NCBI GenBank assembly: GCA_966250385.1 | Contig: CBINHC010000029.1 | Span: 1 to 21,986 of the forward strand | Direction: 5' to 3' | Source: DASWTL01 sp966250385 | GTDB lineage: Bacteria; Bacteroidota; Bacteroidia; Sphingobacteriales; Sphingobacteriaceae | Length of the DNA stretch: 21,986 nucleotides | Shown here: positions 6,771 to 13,936 of the stretch, in pieces | Numbering within the stretch: position 1 is the first letter of the stretch | Layout: every line of letters starts with the position of its first letter | Notes under the pieces: generated by a model | What the model saw: only the letters and a program-made list of their open reading frames with translations | Told to the model about the DNA's origin: nothing | Database searches by the model: none | Translations under genes and position numbers: made by a program

Positions 6771-9653
6771 ATGAATTCATTTTTAAAGGAAGTTGCATCA
6801 GACCTGATCGCCCGGTTCGGGGACGACCTGAAGGATGTGGCTATCATTTTCAACAATAAACGGCCTGTTCTGTACCTGAAGAAGCACCTCGGAGAACTGC
6901 TCGGCAAATCCTCCTGGAGCCCGGAGTTCTTTACCGTAGGCGAGTTCTTTTCACGGTCTTCGGATCTGGTGCAGGCGGACCCTATCCGGCAGTTCTTCAT
7001 CCTGCACAAGGAATTCAACCGGCTGCTGACGGAAGAAGGACGGCCTGTCCTGACGCCGGATCAGTTCTATCCCGTCTCTGAAATCATTCTGAACGATTTT
7101 GCGCAGATCGATTATGACGGGGTGAACGCAGCGGATTTGTTCTGCGAACTCGAAGACATGGCGGTGGTCGAGAAACAGTTCCCGCATTTTACGGATGAAC
7201 AGCATGCCTTCCTGGAGCAGTTTCTTTCGTCATTTTCTGCAGACCGTCAGCAGGAACACCAGCAAAAGTTCATCGACCTGTGGAAGCGGATGCCGAAACT
7301 TTACCAGGCGTTCCAACGGGAACTGAAAGCTCAGGGTCTGGTCACGTCCGCTCAGTTATACCGGCAGCTGGCAGAAGGGCTCGCTTCGAACTGTCAGTTC
7401 ACCGACGGCTTCAAAAAACTGGTCTTTATCGGCTTCAACGCCCTGAACCGGTGTGAAAGCGCCCTGTTCAAAAAATGGCAGGATGAAGGCAGGGCTCTTT
7501 TTTACTTCGATACGGATCCGTATTATCTGGAGGATGAACTCCAGGAAGCCGGGCTGTTCCTTCGCCGCAACTTCGGGACCACCGGGCTTATCAACTCGGC
7601 ACCGGCCAGTACCCGGATGTCCGAGAAACCGAAAAACATCCGGGTTATCGGGACCCAGGGTTATACCTCGCAGGCCAAGGCGCTCAGTGAATTCATGTCC
7701 CCGGCGGACTACAATATGAGCGCCGACCCGGAACGGATCGCCATCATTATAGCCGATGAGAGCCTGCTGGTCCCCGTACTGCAGACCATTCCGGCTGATG
7801 CGGGGACCGTGAATGTGACCATGGGCTATCCGCTCGCCCAGTCGACGGTATTCGGGTTGATCGAACTATGGCTTCAGATCCAGGAGCAGGTGCAGAAGGA
7901 AAACAAGGACAGTATTTATTACCGGGATGTGGAGGCCTTCCTTTCCCATCCGCTGACTGCAGTTCCGGAACGGGAACAGGAACTGCTCAAAAAACGGATG
8001 CTCAAGAACCAGTGGCAGGAGGTGCCTTTAACCGAACTCCTGTTCTCGTCGGCGCTGGCCCCCAACTTTTTCACGGTGAAGCATGAGGGGCTGCAGACGA
8101 TCGACGGACTTTACCTGCTGCTGACCGCTGTCCTCGAACAGCGTCAGAAAAACGGCAACCTCCAGCAACTGGAAGCGAATCACATCATCAGCGTCTGTAA
8201 AACACTGAACCAGTTATATGACGGCCTGGCAGAATTCGCAAGGGACCTTCCGCTCACGTTCGTTCTGAAGCTGATCCGGAAATCCCTGCAGGGTCTATCC
8301 GTCCCGCTGGAGGGCGAACCCCTGCGCGGCATCCAGGTAATGGGATTATTGGAGAGCCGTTGCCTTGACTTTGAAAAAGTGATCCTGCTGGGCGTAAATG
8401 AAGGGATTGTGCCCAAGCTGAACCTGTCTCCGACCTTTATCCCTGACAGCATGCGGCGGGCATACCGGATGCCGGTACTCGAAAACCAGGATGCGATCTC
8501 TGCCTACCTGTTCTACAGGTTACTGCAGCGGTCGGTCGATGTGACCATGATCTACAATACGGTCATGGACGAAAGCAACAGCGGGGAAGCCAGCCGGTTC
8601 CTCCGCCAGCTGGAATTCGAGAGCAACTTCAGCTTCAGCTACCACAGTCAGAAACAGCTCGTGAAGATCGGTCCGAAGCAGCCGCTGATTATCCCCAAGG
8701 AGGGAAAAGTATGGGACTCGTTACAACGCTACCTCGAATCAAAAGGGCGGTGGGACGATGAAAAGATCAGCGCCACCGCGCTGACCACATTCCTGAACTG
8801 CTCACTGCAGTTCTTTTTCCGGTATGTCGCACGGATCATGGAGCCCGAGGAGATCTCGGAAAACCTGGAAGCCAACCAGGTCGGCTCGGTCCTGCACCAG
8901 GTGATGGAATGGTTTTATCGGGACCTTGCCGCTGAAAATTCTAATATTACCGCGGAACGGATCAGAAATAAGCGCGGCGAGATCCCGGCCCTTTGCCGGG
9001 CCGCACTGTCTCAGGAGCTGTACAAGAACAGGGACCAGCTTCGTCATCCTAACAGCATGCAGAAGATCGTACTGCGGATCGTGGAGGAATACGTAAAAGT
9101 CATTCTTGACTACGACACGGAAACGGCCCCGTTTGAGATCATCGAACTGGAAAACAAAAAAGACTACCGGTACGCGTTCCCAATCGAGGTCAACGGGCGG
9201 GAACAGAAAGTAAACCTTTACGGGATCATTGACCGGGTCGACCGGCGCAACGGCGTCACCAGGATCGTCGATTATAAGACAGGCGGACGGGACGAGGTCA
9301 AATTCAGCTCCCTGGAGGAGGTGTTCGAACGCGACGGACGGAAGCACAACAAGGCCCTGATCCAGACGCTGTTCTATACGTTTATTTACGAACAGGTCAG
9401 GAAGACGGATTTCGTGGAGCCGAACCTCTACATCGTGCGCAAGATGAAGAAGGAGGGCACCCGCTTCGTGACCGGCGGAAAAAGTCACCGTGTGGTACTG
9501 GACGCCGAACCCCTGGAATCCTTAAAGAAGGATTTCACAAGTAAGCTCAGGGGCCTCCTGGAAGAGCTGTTCGACCCGGCCGTACCGTTTACCGAAACAT
9601 CGAACCGGGAAGGATGTGCGTATTGCCCTTACAAATTAATCTGTCAGCGTTAA
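6771..9653 (+). CDS. addB: AddB-type nuclease subunit with Fe-S cluster cysteines
   Basis: This 960-aa protein is the partner of AddA. The N-terminal two thirds resemble a UvrD-like fold without a recognisable Walker A motif, which fits the Bacteroidota AddB group. The C-terminal PD-(D/E)XK nuclease has His709, Asp821 (GIIDRVD), Asp834 and Lys836 (DYK). Four cysteines bracket it: Cys677 (LNCSLQFFF) and the C-terminal set Cys949, Cys952 and Cys958. The C-X2-C-X5-C spacing matches the iron-sulfur 'staple' known from Bacillus subtilis AddB. I prefer ATG 6771 over a TTG nine bases upstream. It follows addA by 27 bp. With both nuclease domains intact, the complex should cut both strands during double-strand break processing. 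No terminator is visible after it. Confidence 0.88.
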   Translation: MNSFLKEVASDLIARFGDDLKDVAIIFNNKRPVLYLKKHLGELLGKSSWSPEFFTVGEFFSRSSDLVQADPIRQFFILHKEFNRLLTEEGRPVLTPDQFYPVSEIILNDFAQIDYDGVNAADLFCELEDMAVVEKQFPHFTDEQHAFLEQFLSSFSADRQQEHQQKFIDLWKRMPKLYQAFQRELKAQGLVTSAQLYRQLAEGLASNCQFTDGFKKLVFIGFNALNRCESALFKKWQDEGRALFYFDTDPYYLEDELQEAGLFLRRNFGTTGLINSAPASTRMSEKPKNIRVIGTQGYTSQAKALSEFMSPADYNMSADPERIAIIIADESLLVPVLQTIPADAGTVNVTMGYPLAQSTVFGLIELWLQIQEQVQKENKDSIYYRDVEAFLSHPLTAVPEREQELLKKRMLKNQWQEVPLTELLFSSALAPNFFTVKHEGLQTIDGLYLLLTAVLEQRQKNGNLQQLEANHIISVCKTLNQLYDGLAEFARDLPLTFVLKLIRKSLQGLSVPLEGEPLRGIQVMGLLESRCLDFEKVILLGVNEGIVPKLNLSPTFIPDSMRRAYRMPVLENQDAISAYLFYRLLQRSVDVTMIYNTVMDESNSGEASRFLRQLEFESNFSFSYHSQKQLVKIGPKQPLIIPKEGKVWDSLQRYLESKGRWDDEKISATALTTFLNCSLQFFFRYVARIMEPEEISENLEANQVGSVLHQVMEWFYRDLAAENSNITAERIRNKRGEIPALCRAALSQELYKNRDQLRHPNSMQKIVLRIVEEYVKVILDYDTETAPFEIIELENKKDYRYAFPIEVNGREQKVNLYGIIDRVDRRNGVTRIVDYKTGGRDEVKFSSLEEVFERDGRKHNKALIQTLFYTFIYEQVRKTDFVEPNLYIVRKMKKEGTRFVTGGKSHRVVLDAEPLESLKKDFTSKLRGLLEELFDPAVPFTETSNREGCAYCPYKLICQR

Positions 9654-9709
9654 TCGGTCCGCAGGAACGGAAAACCTGATTACAAAGAATATATAGAAAA
9701 AGGATATCC

Positions 9710-9740
9710 TTAGATATAAAACTAATTTAAGGTATATTTG
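9710..9740 (+). promoter_or_regulatory. promoter of the pyruvate dehydrogenase E1 beta gene
   Basis: TATATTTG (9733-9740) matches the -7 consensus TAnnTTTG exactly. TTAG (9710-9713), 19 nt upstream, is a one-mismatch -33 box. The expected start leaves a leader of about 15-20 nt before ATG 9761. A 12-bp palindrome AAGGATATCCTT (9700-9711) overlaps the -33 box. Confidence 0.65.
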
Positions 9741-9760
9741 CGTCCGAAATTTTATATCCA

Positions 9761-10747
9761 ATGAGAGAAATACAGTTCAGAGAAGCACTCCGCGAAGCGA
9801 TGAGCGAGGAAATGCGTAAAGACGAGAAAATATTTTTAATGGGTGAAGAAGTAGCTCAGTACAATGGCGCATATAAAGTGAGCCAGGGAATGCTGAACGA
9901 ATTCGGAGCTAAAAGGGTTATCGACACTCCTATAGCCGAACTGGGTTTCGCCGGGATTGGTGTAGGCGCTGCAATGAACGGCCTTAAACCGATCGTTGAA
10001 TTCATGACCTTCAATTTCTCATTGGTAGCGATCGACCAGGTGATCAATGCTTCTGCAAAAATGCTTTCGATGAGCGGTGGTCATTTCTCTAACCCAATCG
10101 TCTTCCGCGGTCCGACCGGAAATGCGGGCCAGCTGGGCGCTCAGCACTCTCAGAACTTCGAGAACTGGTATGCCAATACACCGGGCCTGAAGGTGGTTGT
10201 TCCTTCCAATCCCTACGATGCAAAAGGACTCCTTAAACAATCCATCCTGGATCCGGATCCTGTAATTTTCATGGAATCCGAGGTAATGTATGGTGACAAG
10301 GGCCATGTGCCTGAAGAGGAATACTACCTGGAACTCGGTAAAGCCAACATAGTTAAGGAAGGAACCGATGTAACCATCGTCTCTTTTGGTAAAATGCTTC
10401 CAAGGGTGGTTAACCCTGCAGTTGAGGAACTGACCAGGGAGGGAATCAATGCCGAAGTGATCGACCTGCGTACCGTACGTCCAATCGATTACGATACGAT
10501 CATTAATTCTGTACGCAAAACCAACCGGTTAGTCGTGGTCGAAGAGGCATGGCCGCTGGGTTCTATCGCGACTGAAATCGCGTTCAAGGTACAAAAGGAT
10601 GCCTTTGACTACCTGGATGCCCCTGTATTACGTGTGGTGAGTGCCGATGTACCGCTTCCGTATGCGCCGACTTTGATCAAGGAAGCGCTGCCAAACGCAG
10701 AACGCGTGATAAAAGCAGTCAAAAGTGTTTTATACGCTCAGAAATAA
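9761..10747 (+). CDS. pdhB: pyruvate dehydrogenase E1 component, beta subunit
   Basis: This 328-aa transketolase-like protein matches the usual length of bacterial PDH E1 beta. It starts MREIQFREAL and carries the family signatures GEEVAQYNGAYKV (28-40) and DTPIAELGF (55-63), whose Glu60 is the conserved residue contacting the thiamine diphosphate ring. The segment around RGPTGNAGQLGAQHSQ (about 116-131) is also typical of E1 beta. With the alpha subunit it decarboxylates pyruvate and passes the acetyl group to E2 lipoate. The alpha subunit gene is not next door: the gene is monocistronic, with its own promoter and terminator. A branched-chain 2-oxoacid dehydrogenase beta subunit is the alternative, but the motifs fit PDH better. 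Confidence 0.9.
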   Translation: MREIQFREALREAMSEEMRKDEKIFLMGEEVAQYNGAYKVSQGMLNEFGAKRVIDTPIAELGFAGIGVGAAMNGLKPIVEFMTFNFSLVAIDQVINASAKMLSMSGGHFSNPIVFRGPTGNAGQLGAQHSQNFENWYANTPGLKVVVPSNPYDAKGLLKQSILDPDPVIFMESEVMYGDKGHVPEEEYYLELGKANIVKEGTDVTIVSFGKMLPRVVNPAVEELTREGINAEVIDLRTVRPIDYDTIINSVRKTNRLVVVEEAWPLGSIATEIAFKVQKDAFDYLDAPVLRVVSADVPLPYAPTLIKEALPNAERVIKAVKSVLYAQK

Positions 10748-10771
10748 AATTCTGATTATATTAGAAATTAG

Positions 10772-10798
10772 AAGCCATTCATTTGAATGGCTTTTTTT
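10772..10798 (+). terminator. intrinsic terminator after pdhB
   Basis: AAGCCATTC (10772-10780) pairs with GAATGGCTT (10785-10793) around a 4-nt loop, followed by a T-run to 10798. Confidence 0.93.
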
Positions 10799-10841
10799 GT
10801 GGGGTCAGATGATCCTGCACCCGTTACCTGACAGCGTCTGT

Positions 10842-11729
10842 ATGAAAAAGATATTTCTGATCCTATCCCTTGCGCTGCCCGGGCTCATGGCCGCGGCACA
10901 GGACAGGATCTACAAAAAAGACAAAGAAGTTATTGAAGCGAAGATCACCGAGATCGGAACCGGTGAGCTCCGGTACCGGTTACATTCGGATCCGGAGGGG
11001 CCCGTTTATGCGCTGGAGAAGGACCGGATTCTGAGAGTGGTCTACCAGAACGGCCGTACTGAACAATATCAGAACACCCTGACAGACCCTGGGCAGTATG
11101 GCGGCCAGCCAAAGGATGCCCTAAAGATCAATTTCCTGGCACCGTTGCTCGGGTACACGCAGCTGAACTGGGAACATAACCTCCGCCCGGGGAGAAGCTT
11201 TGAGACGACCCTCGGGATCATCGGCCTCGGAAAACGGCAGGAATCGGCGTCTATGTCTATTTACGACGGGTCCACCAATACCTCCACAACCTATTACCGG
11301 GATGCGAAGGGAGTCTTCGTCAGCGGAGGATACAAGTTCGCCAAACAGCCGGATTACTCAGTCCCGGGAACCCGGCTTACTCATGTCTTCCAGGGATTCT
11401 ATGCAAAACCTGAACTGTCCCTGGGGGTCTACGGCCATAATGAGCTGAGGCGGAACTTCGGTAACAACACATTGAATAATGATCGGAAAACCGTCGTTTT
11501 TTCCGGACTGATACTCAATCTCGGAAAACAATGGGTGTTGGGAGATGCGTTTCTGCTGGATATTTATGCCGGTCTGGGATACGCCGTTGATAACGTCGAT
11601 TCAGACAAAGCGGAGTCCGAAGACTATTATTACGACTCGAACCTGGGGAACCATTTCATTCTTAATACTTCCGCAGGCAGCGGGCTGGGAGCCAGCGGCG
11701 GCATTAAGCTCGGTTTTCTGCTGAAATGA
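10842..11729 (+). CDS. predicted outer-membrane beta-barrel protein, function unknown
   Basis: This 295-aa exported protein has a signal peptide (1-20, LMAAAQ). After it comes a short segment DRIYKKDKEVIEAKITEIG, a pattern I associate with many Bacteroidota surface proteins, in which a small sheet precedes a barrel. From about residue 95 onward, alternating polar and aromatic strands (for example LGYTQLNWEHNL), repeated Gly-rich turns and the terminal GASGGIKLGFLLK fit an outer-membrane barrel ending at a strand. I chose ATG 10842 because the frame upstream runs through the pdhB terminator and would bury the signal peptide. It is transcribed toward the minus-strand lrp gene. The function is unknown; a small porin-like or structural role is possible. 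Confidence 0.75.
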   Translation: MKKIFLILSLALPGLMAAAQDRIYKKDKEVIEAKITEIGTGELRYRLHSDPEGPVYALEKDRILRVVYQNGRTEQYQNTLTDPGQYGGQPKDALKINFLAPLLGYTQLNWEHNLRPGRSFETTLGIIGLGKRQESASMSIYDGSTNTSTTYYRDAKGVFVSGGYKFAKQPDYSVPGTRLTHVFQGFYAKPELSLGVYGHNELRRNFGNNTLNNDRKTVVFSGLILNLGKQWVLGDAFLLDIYAGLGYAVDNVDSDKAESEDYYYDSNLGNHFILNTSAGSGLGASGGIKLGFLLK

Positions 11730-11735
11730 CGGCAT

Positions 11736-11753
11736 GCCGGTTAAGGAACCGGC
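11736..11753. terminator. hairpin between convergent genes
   Basis: GCCGGTT (11736-11742) and AACCGGC (11747-11753) form a 7-bp GC-rich stem with a 4-nt loop, between the ends of the barrel gene (plus) and the lrp-type gene (minus). There is no T-run on either side, so its role as a bidirectional terminator is only inferred from position. Confidence 0.45.
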
Positions 11754-11765
11754 CAGGCAAGCACC

Positions 11766-12239
11766 TCAGACCAGTTCGATCTGCCGTTTGATGCTTTCTT
11801 CAAGGGAAATGAACGTTTCCGTACGCTGTATCCCTTCAATGGCCTGAACCTTGTCATTCAGTACCTCCCTGAGGTGATTGGTGTCCCGGCATATAATTTT
11901 CGCGAACATACTGTAGGCGCCTGTGCAGTAATGCAGCTCAACGATTTCCTTGACGGCTTTCAGCTTTTCGACCGCATCCTTATATATCGATCCTTTTTCC
12001 AGGTAGATCCCCAGAAAGGCGCAAACGTCATACCCGATCTTTTGCGGATCAATCTGGAGGTTCGAGCCGATAATAATGCCCAGATCCTGCATTTTCTTCA
12101 TCCTGACATGGATCGTGCCCCCGGAAACGATCAGTTTCTTCGCGATTTCAGTATAGGGAGTAGTTGCATCGACCATCAGGATCGACAAAATCTGTATGTC
12201 CAGATTATCAATTTCTAAATTTAGGGGCCGTTTATCCAT
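11766..12239 (-). CDS. Lrp/AsnC family transcriptional regulator
   Basis: This 157-aa protein has the standard layout of the family. An N-terminal winged helix-turn-helix (about 10-60) includes TPYTEIAKKL and the recognition helix around SGGTIHVRMKKM. A C-terminal RAM/ligand-binding domain (about 70-150) includes the segment VELHYCTGAYSMFAKI. It probably binds an amino acid or related effector and controls metabolic genes; the specific ligand cannot be read from the sequence. I chose the ATG at 12239. An in-frame TTG six codons upstream adds no conserved residues. A perfect 10-bp palindrome TTGATATCAA lies just upstream (12248-12257) and could be an autoregulatory site. The gene diverges from the tRNA-like unit, with which it shares a promoter region. 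Confidence 0.88.
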   Translation of the reverse strand: MDKRPLNLEIDNLDIQILSILMVDATTPYTEIAKKLIVSGGTIHVRMKKMQDLGIIIGSNLQIDPQKIGYDVCAFLGIYLEKGSIYKDAVEKLKAVKEIVELHYCTGAYSMFAKIICRDTNHLREVLNDKVQAIEGIQRTETFISLEESIKRQIELV

Positions 12240-12315
12240 AACTATTTTTGATATCAATAATACATAGCAAAGATTATTAAATTTATCTTAAAAATAAAGG
12301 CAAACCATTAAAAAA

Positions 12316-12347
12316 TTTGCAAGAAATCAAGCAGCGCCTTACATTTG
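12316..12347 (+). promoter_or_regulatory. strong Bacteroidota-type promoter for the tRNA-like gene
   Basis: TTTG (12316-12319), a 20-nt spacer and TACATTTG (12340-12347) match the phylum consensus at every fixed position. Transcription should start near 12352, giving a 5' leader of about 30 nt before the tRNA-like body. Confidence 0.8.
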
Positions 12348-12382
12348 TATCAAGCAATTGCGAAAAACAACGGCTTATATCC

Positions 12383-12494
12383 TGTAGGGTGGTGAAACTG
12401 GCAGACACGCCTCCTCGTCTCGGTGGCGGAGATCATGGGAAATTTACCTCGGTAAACCAACCACTCCTTGAAGGTTCGACTCCTTCCCCTACAG
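12383..12494 (+). tRNA. class II tRNA-like gene with irregular anticodon loop and very long variable region
   Basis: The gene has a 7-bp acceptor stem (TGTAGGG with CCCTACA, extendable by a C-G pair) and a D-arm GTG/CAC with a TGG-containing loop of the tRNA-Leu type. The T-arm is GAAGG/CCTTC with the canonical loop TTCGACT. CCA is not encoded and the discriminator is G. The body therefore reads as a tRNA. The anticodon arm is CCTCC, TCGTCTC, GGTGG: it has a T:T mismatch in the stem, C instead of U at 33 and U instead of a purine at 37. The nominal anticodon would be GUC, odd for a class II body. The variable region (12427-12469) is 43 nt and folds into nested pairings (GGAG/CTCC, TGG/CCA, TTTAC/GTAAA). 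It may be a diverged tRNA-Leu, a non-decoding tRNA-like RNA or a degraded gene. It has its own promoter and terminator. Confidence 0.7.
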
Positions 12495-12535
12495 CTCCCT
12501 CCTAATAATTCAGGTTTATTATAATTGGTTAGTTT

Positions 12536-12568
12536 GAGCTCCCCATCCCATAGGGAGCTTCTTTTTTT
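12536..12568 (+). terminator. intrinsic terminator of the tRNA-like unit
   Basis: AGCTCCC (12537-12543) pairs with GGGAGCT (12553-12559) around a 9-nt loop, followed by TCTTTTTTT to 12568. It ends the unit about 70 nt after the tRNA-like body. Confidence 0.9.
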
Positions 12569-12582
12569 ACAAGGATTTTTAC

Positions 12583-12616
12583 AGCAAAGGGTCCCTTTTG
12601 AGGACCCTTGTTTGCT
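12583..12616 (-). terminator. hairpin at the 3' end of the amidohydrolase genes
   Basis: AGGGTCC (12588-12594) pairs with GGACCCT (12602-12608), and outer AGCAAA/TTTGCT arms extend the stem past a small bulge. It overlaps the stop codon of the minus-strand gene. On the minus strand no T-run follows, so termination here is inferred from position. Confidence 0.5.
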
Positions 12617-13919
12617 ATTTCAGATTATATTTCAGTTCATATCTCCGGTATAACTGCTTATGGACATTGTCCAGATCCAGATCTTTTCCCCGGATAAATG
12701 CCTGTTCCACCTGGTTGCTGCGCATATCCAGCGCATCACCGGCGGAGATGAAGAAGGACGCGTCCTTTCCGGGTTCCAGGCTTCCGTAGCTTTTGTCCAC
12801 ACCTAGGATCCGGGCCGGATTCAGCGTGATGGCAGCCAGCGCCTGTTCCCTGGTGAGCCCGTGCGCAACGGCGGTACCGGCCATGAACGGCAGATTTCTT
12901 TGCTGCCAGTATCCCTCGATGCTGAGCGCGAAATTTATGCCGGCATCCTGGAGGATCCTGGCCTGCTTATAGGGCAGGTAGACATCGTCATCCATCCTGC
13001 CCGGCAGGGAGTGCGGTTCATGGATAATGACCGGCACCCCGTTTTCTTTCAAAAAGGCAGTCACCAGGTGTGCTTCGCGGCCGCCGACCAGCACCGGAGT
13101 GATCCCGATCCTGCGGAAGAATGAGACTCCGGAAATGATATCCTTCCTGTTTTCGGCGTACATGAATACCTTTTCCGCTCCGGTAAAGATCCGCCTGACA
13201 GCTTCGAATCGCGCATTGGAGTTTCCCGGCTTTTTTCCTTCGGCATATGCGCGGGCCTGGGTAAAGAACTGCTCAAGTTCATCGACCGTTTTCCGGTGTC
13301 GCTCCCGCTGTTGTTCGGCGGACATCTGAGGACCAAAACCGCGGCCGGACCGGATCTGGCTGCTGGGCCAGCTGACATGAAGGGCATCGTCTGTTTTGTA
13401 TGATGCATCCTCCCAATTCCAACCGTCCAGCTCCACAACGGAGGACTGACCGGAAATTGTACCCCCCTGCGGCGTCACCTGGGCGAGCAGGATCCCGTTG
13501 GTCCGAAGGGTGTTGATCACCTTGGAATCGGTATTATAGGCTACTATCGACCGGACATGCGGGTTCAGGTCTCCGATCTCCTGAAAATCGAGAGTTGCCC
13601 GTACGGCTTCGATCTCTGATAGACCAAGGTTGGTGACCGGCGCAATAAATCCGGGATACACGTGCTTCCCGGCGGCGTTGATGACCCGGGTGGACGATGT
13701 GTTGAACCGTACTGACGAGGCGTCGCCAACACCGGTGATCTTTCCGTTCTCAAAGGAAATAAATCCGTTTTCAATGACCCTCCCGGTACCGGTATGGATG
13801 GTGGCGCCGACGACCGCAACAGGCCCTGACTGGGGCTTTGCCGGGTAGACGGTAGCCTGTGAAAAAGCCATCTGGCCACATGCCAGTAAACTTAATGCCG
13901 TTAATATATGTCTTTTCAT
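12615..13919 (-). CDS. exported amidohydrolase-like protein lacking the metal-binding HxH
   Basis: This 434-aa protein has a signal peptide (1-21, GQMAFSQ). A composite amidohydrolase fold follows: an N-terminal beta-sandwich (AVVGATIHTGTG, 35-46) and the barrel entry motif KHVYPGFIAP (85-94). The C-terminal return motif is ITLNPARILGVD (364-375), then GSLEPGKDASF. In active family members the entry motif is followed by HxH; here it reads APVTN, so the first metal ligands are missing. Tandem catalytic His and Asp residues are also not evident. It may be a non-catalytic partner of the larger amidohydrolase encoded 17 bp upstream, with which it shares direction and probably its transcript. I chose ATG 13919 because a longer start would overlap the upstream gene and displace the signal peptide. 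Confidence 0.8.
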   Translation of the reverse strand: MKRHILTALSLLACGQMAFSQATVYPAKPQSGPVAVVGATIHTGTGRVIENGFISFENGKITGVGDASSVRFNTSSTRVINAAGKHVYPGFIAPVTNLGLSEIEAVRATLDFQEIGDLNPHVRSIVAYNTDSKVINTLRTNGILLAQVTPQGGTISGQSSVVELDGWNWEDASYKTDDALHVSWPSSQIRSGRGFGPQMSAEQQRERHRKTVDELEQFFTQARAYAEGKKPGNSNARFEAVRRIFTGAEKVFMYAENRKDIISGVSFFRRIGITPVLVGGREAHLVTAFLKENGVPVIIHEPHSLPGRMDDDVYLPYKQARILQDAGINFALSIEGYWQQRNLPFMAGTAVAHGLTREQALAAITLNPARILGVDKSYGSLEPGKDASFFISAGDALDMRSNQVEQAFIRGKDLDLDNVHKQLYRRYELKYNLK

Positions 13920-13936
13920 TTCTGATCTATCTTGCG

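Noticed and set aside
10725..10841. N-terminal extension of the barrel protein
   Set aside because: It begins inside pdhB, crosses the pdhB terminator and would hide a clear signal peptide beginning at 10842.
12317..12505. 62-aa reading frame across the tRNA-like gene
   Set aside because: Its central part is just the translation of the tRNA-like sequence; the RVVKLADTP-type string is a familiar artefact of translating tRNA genes.
12300..12600. tRNA-associated integration site or mobile element next to the tRNA-like gene
   Set aside because: There is no integrase, no repeat of the tRNA 3' end and no change in gene content around it.
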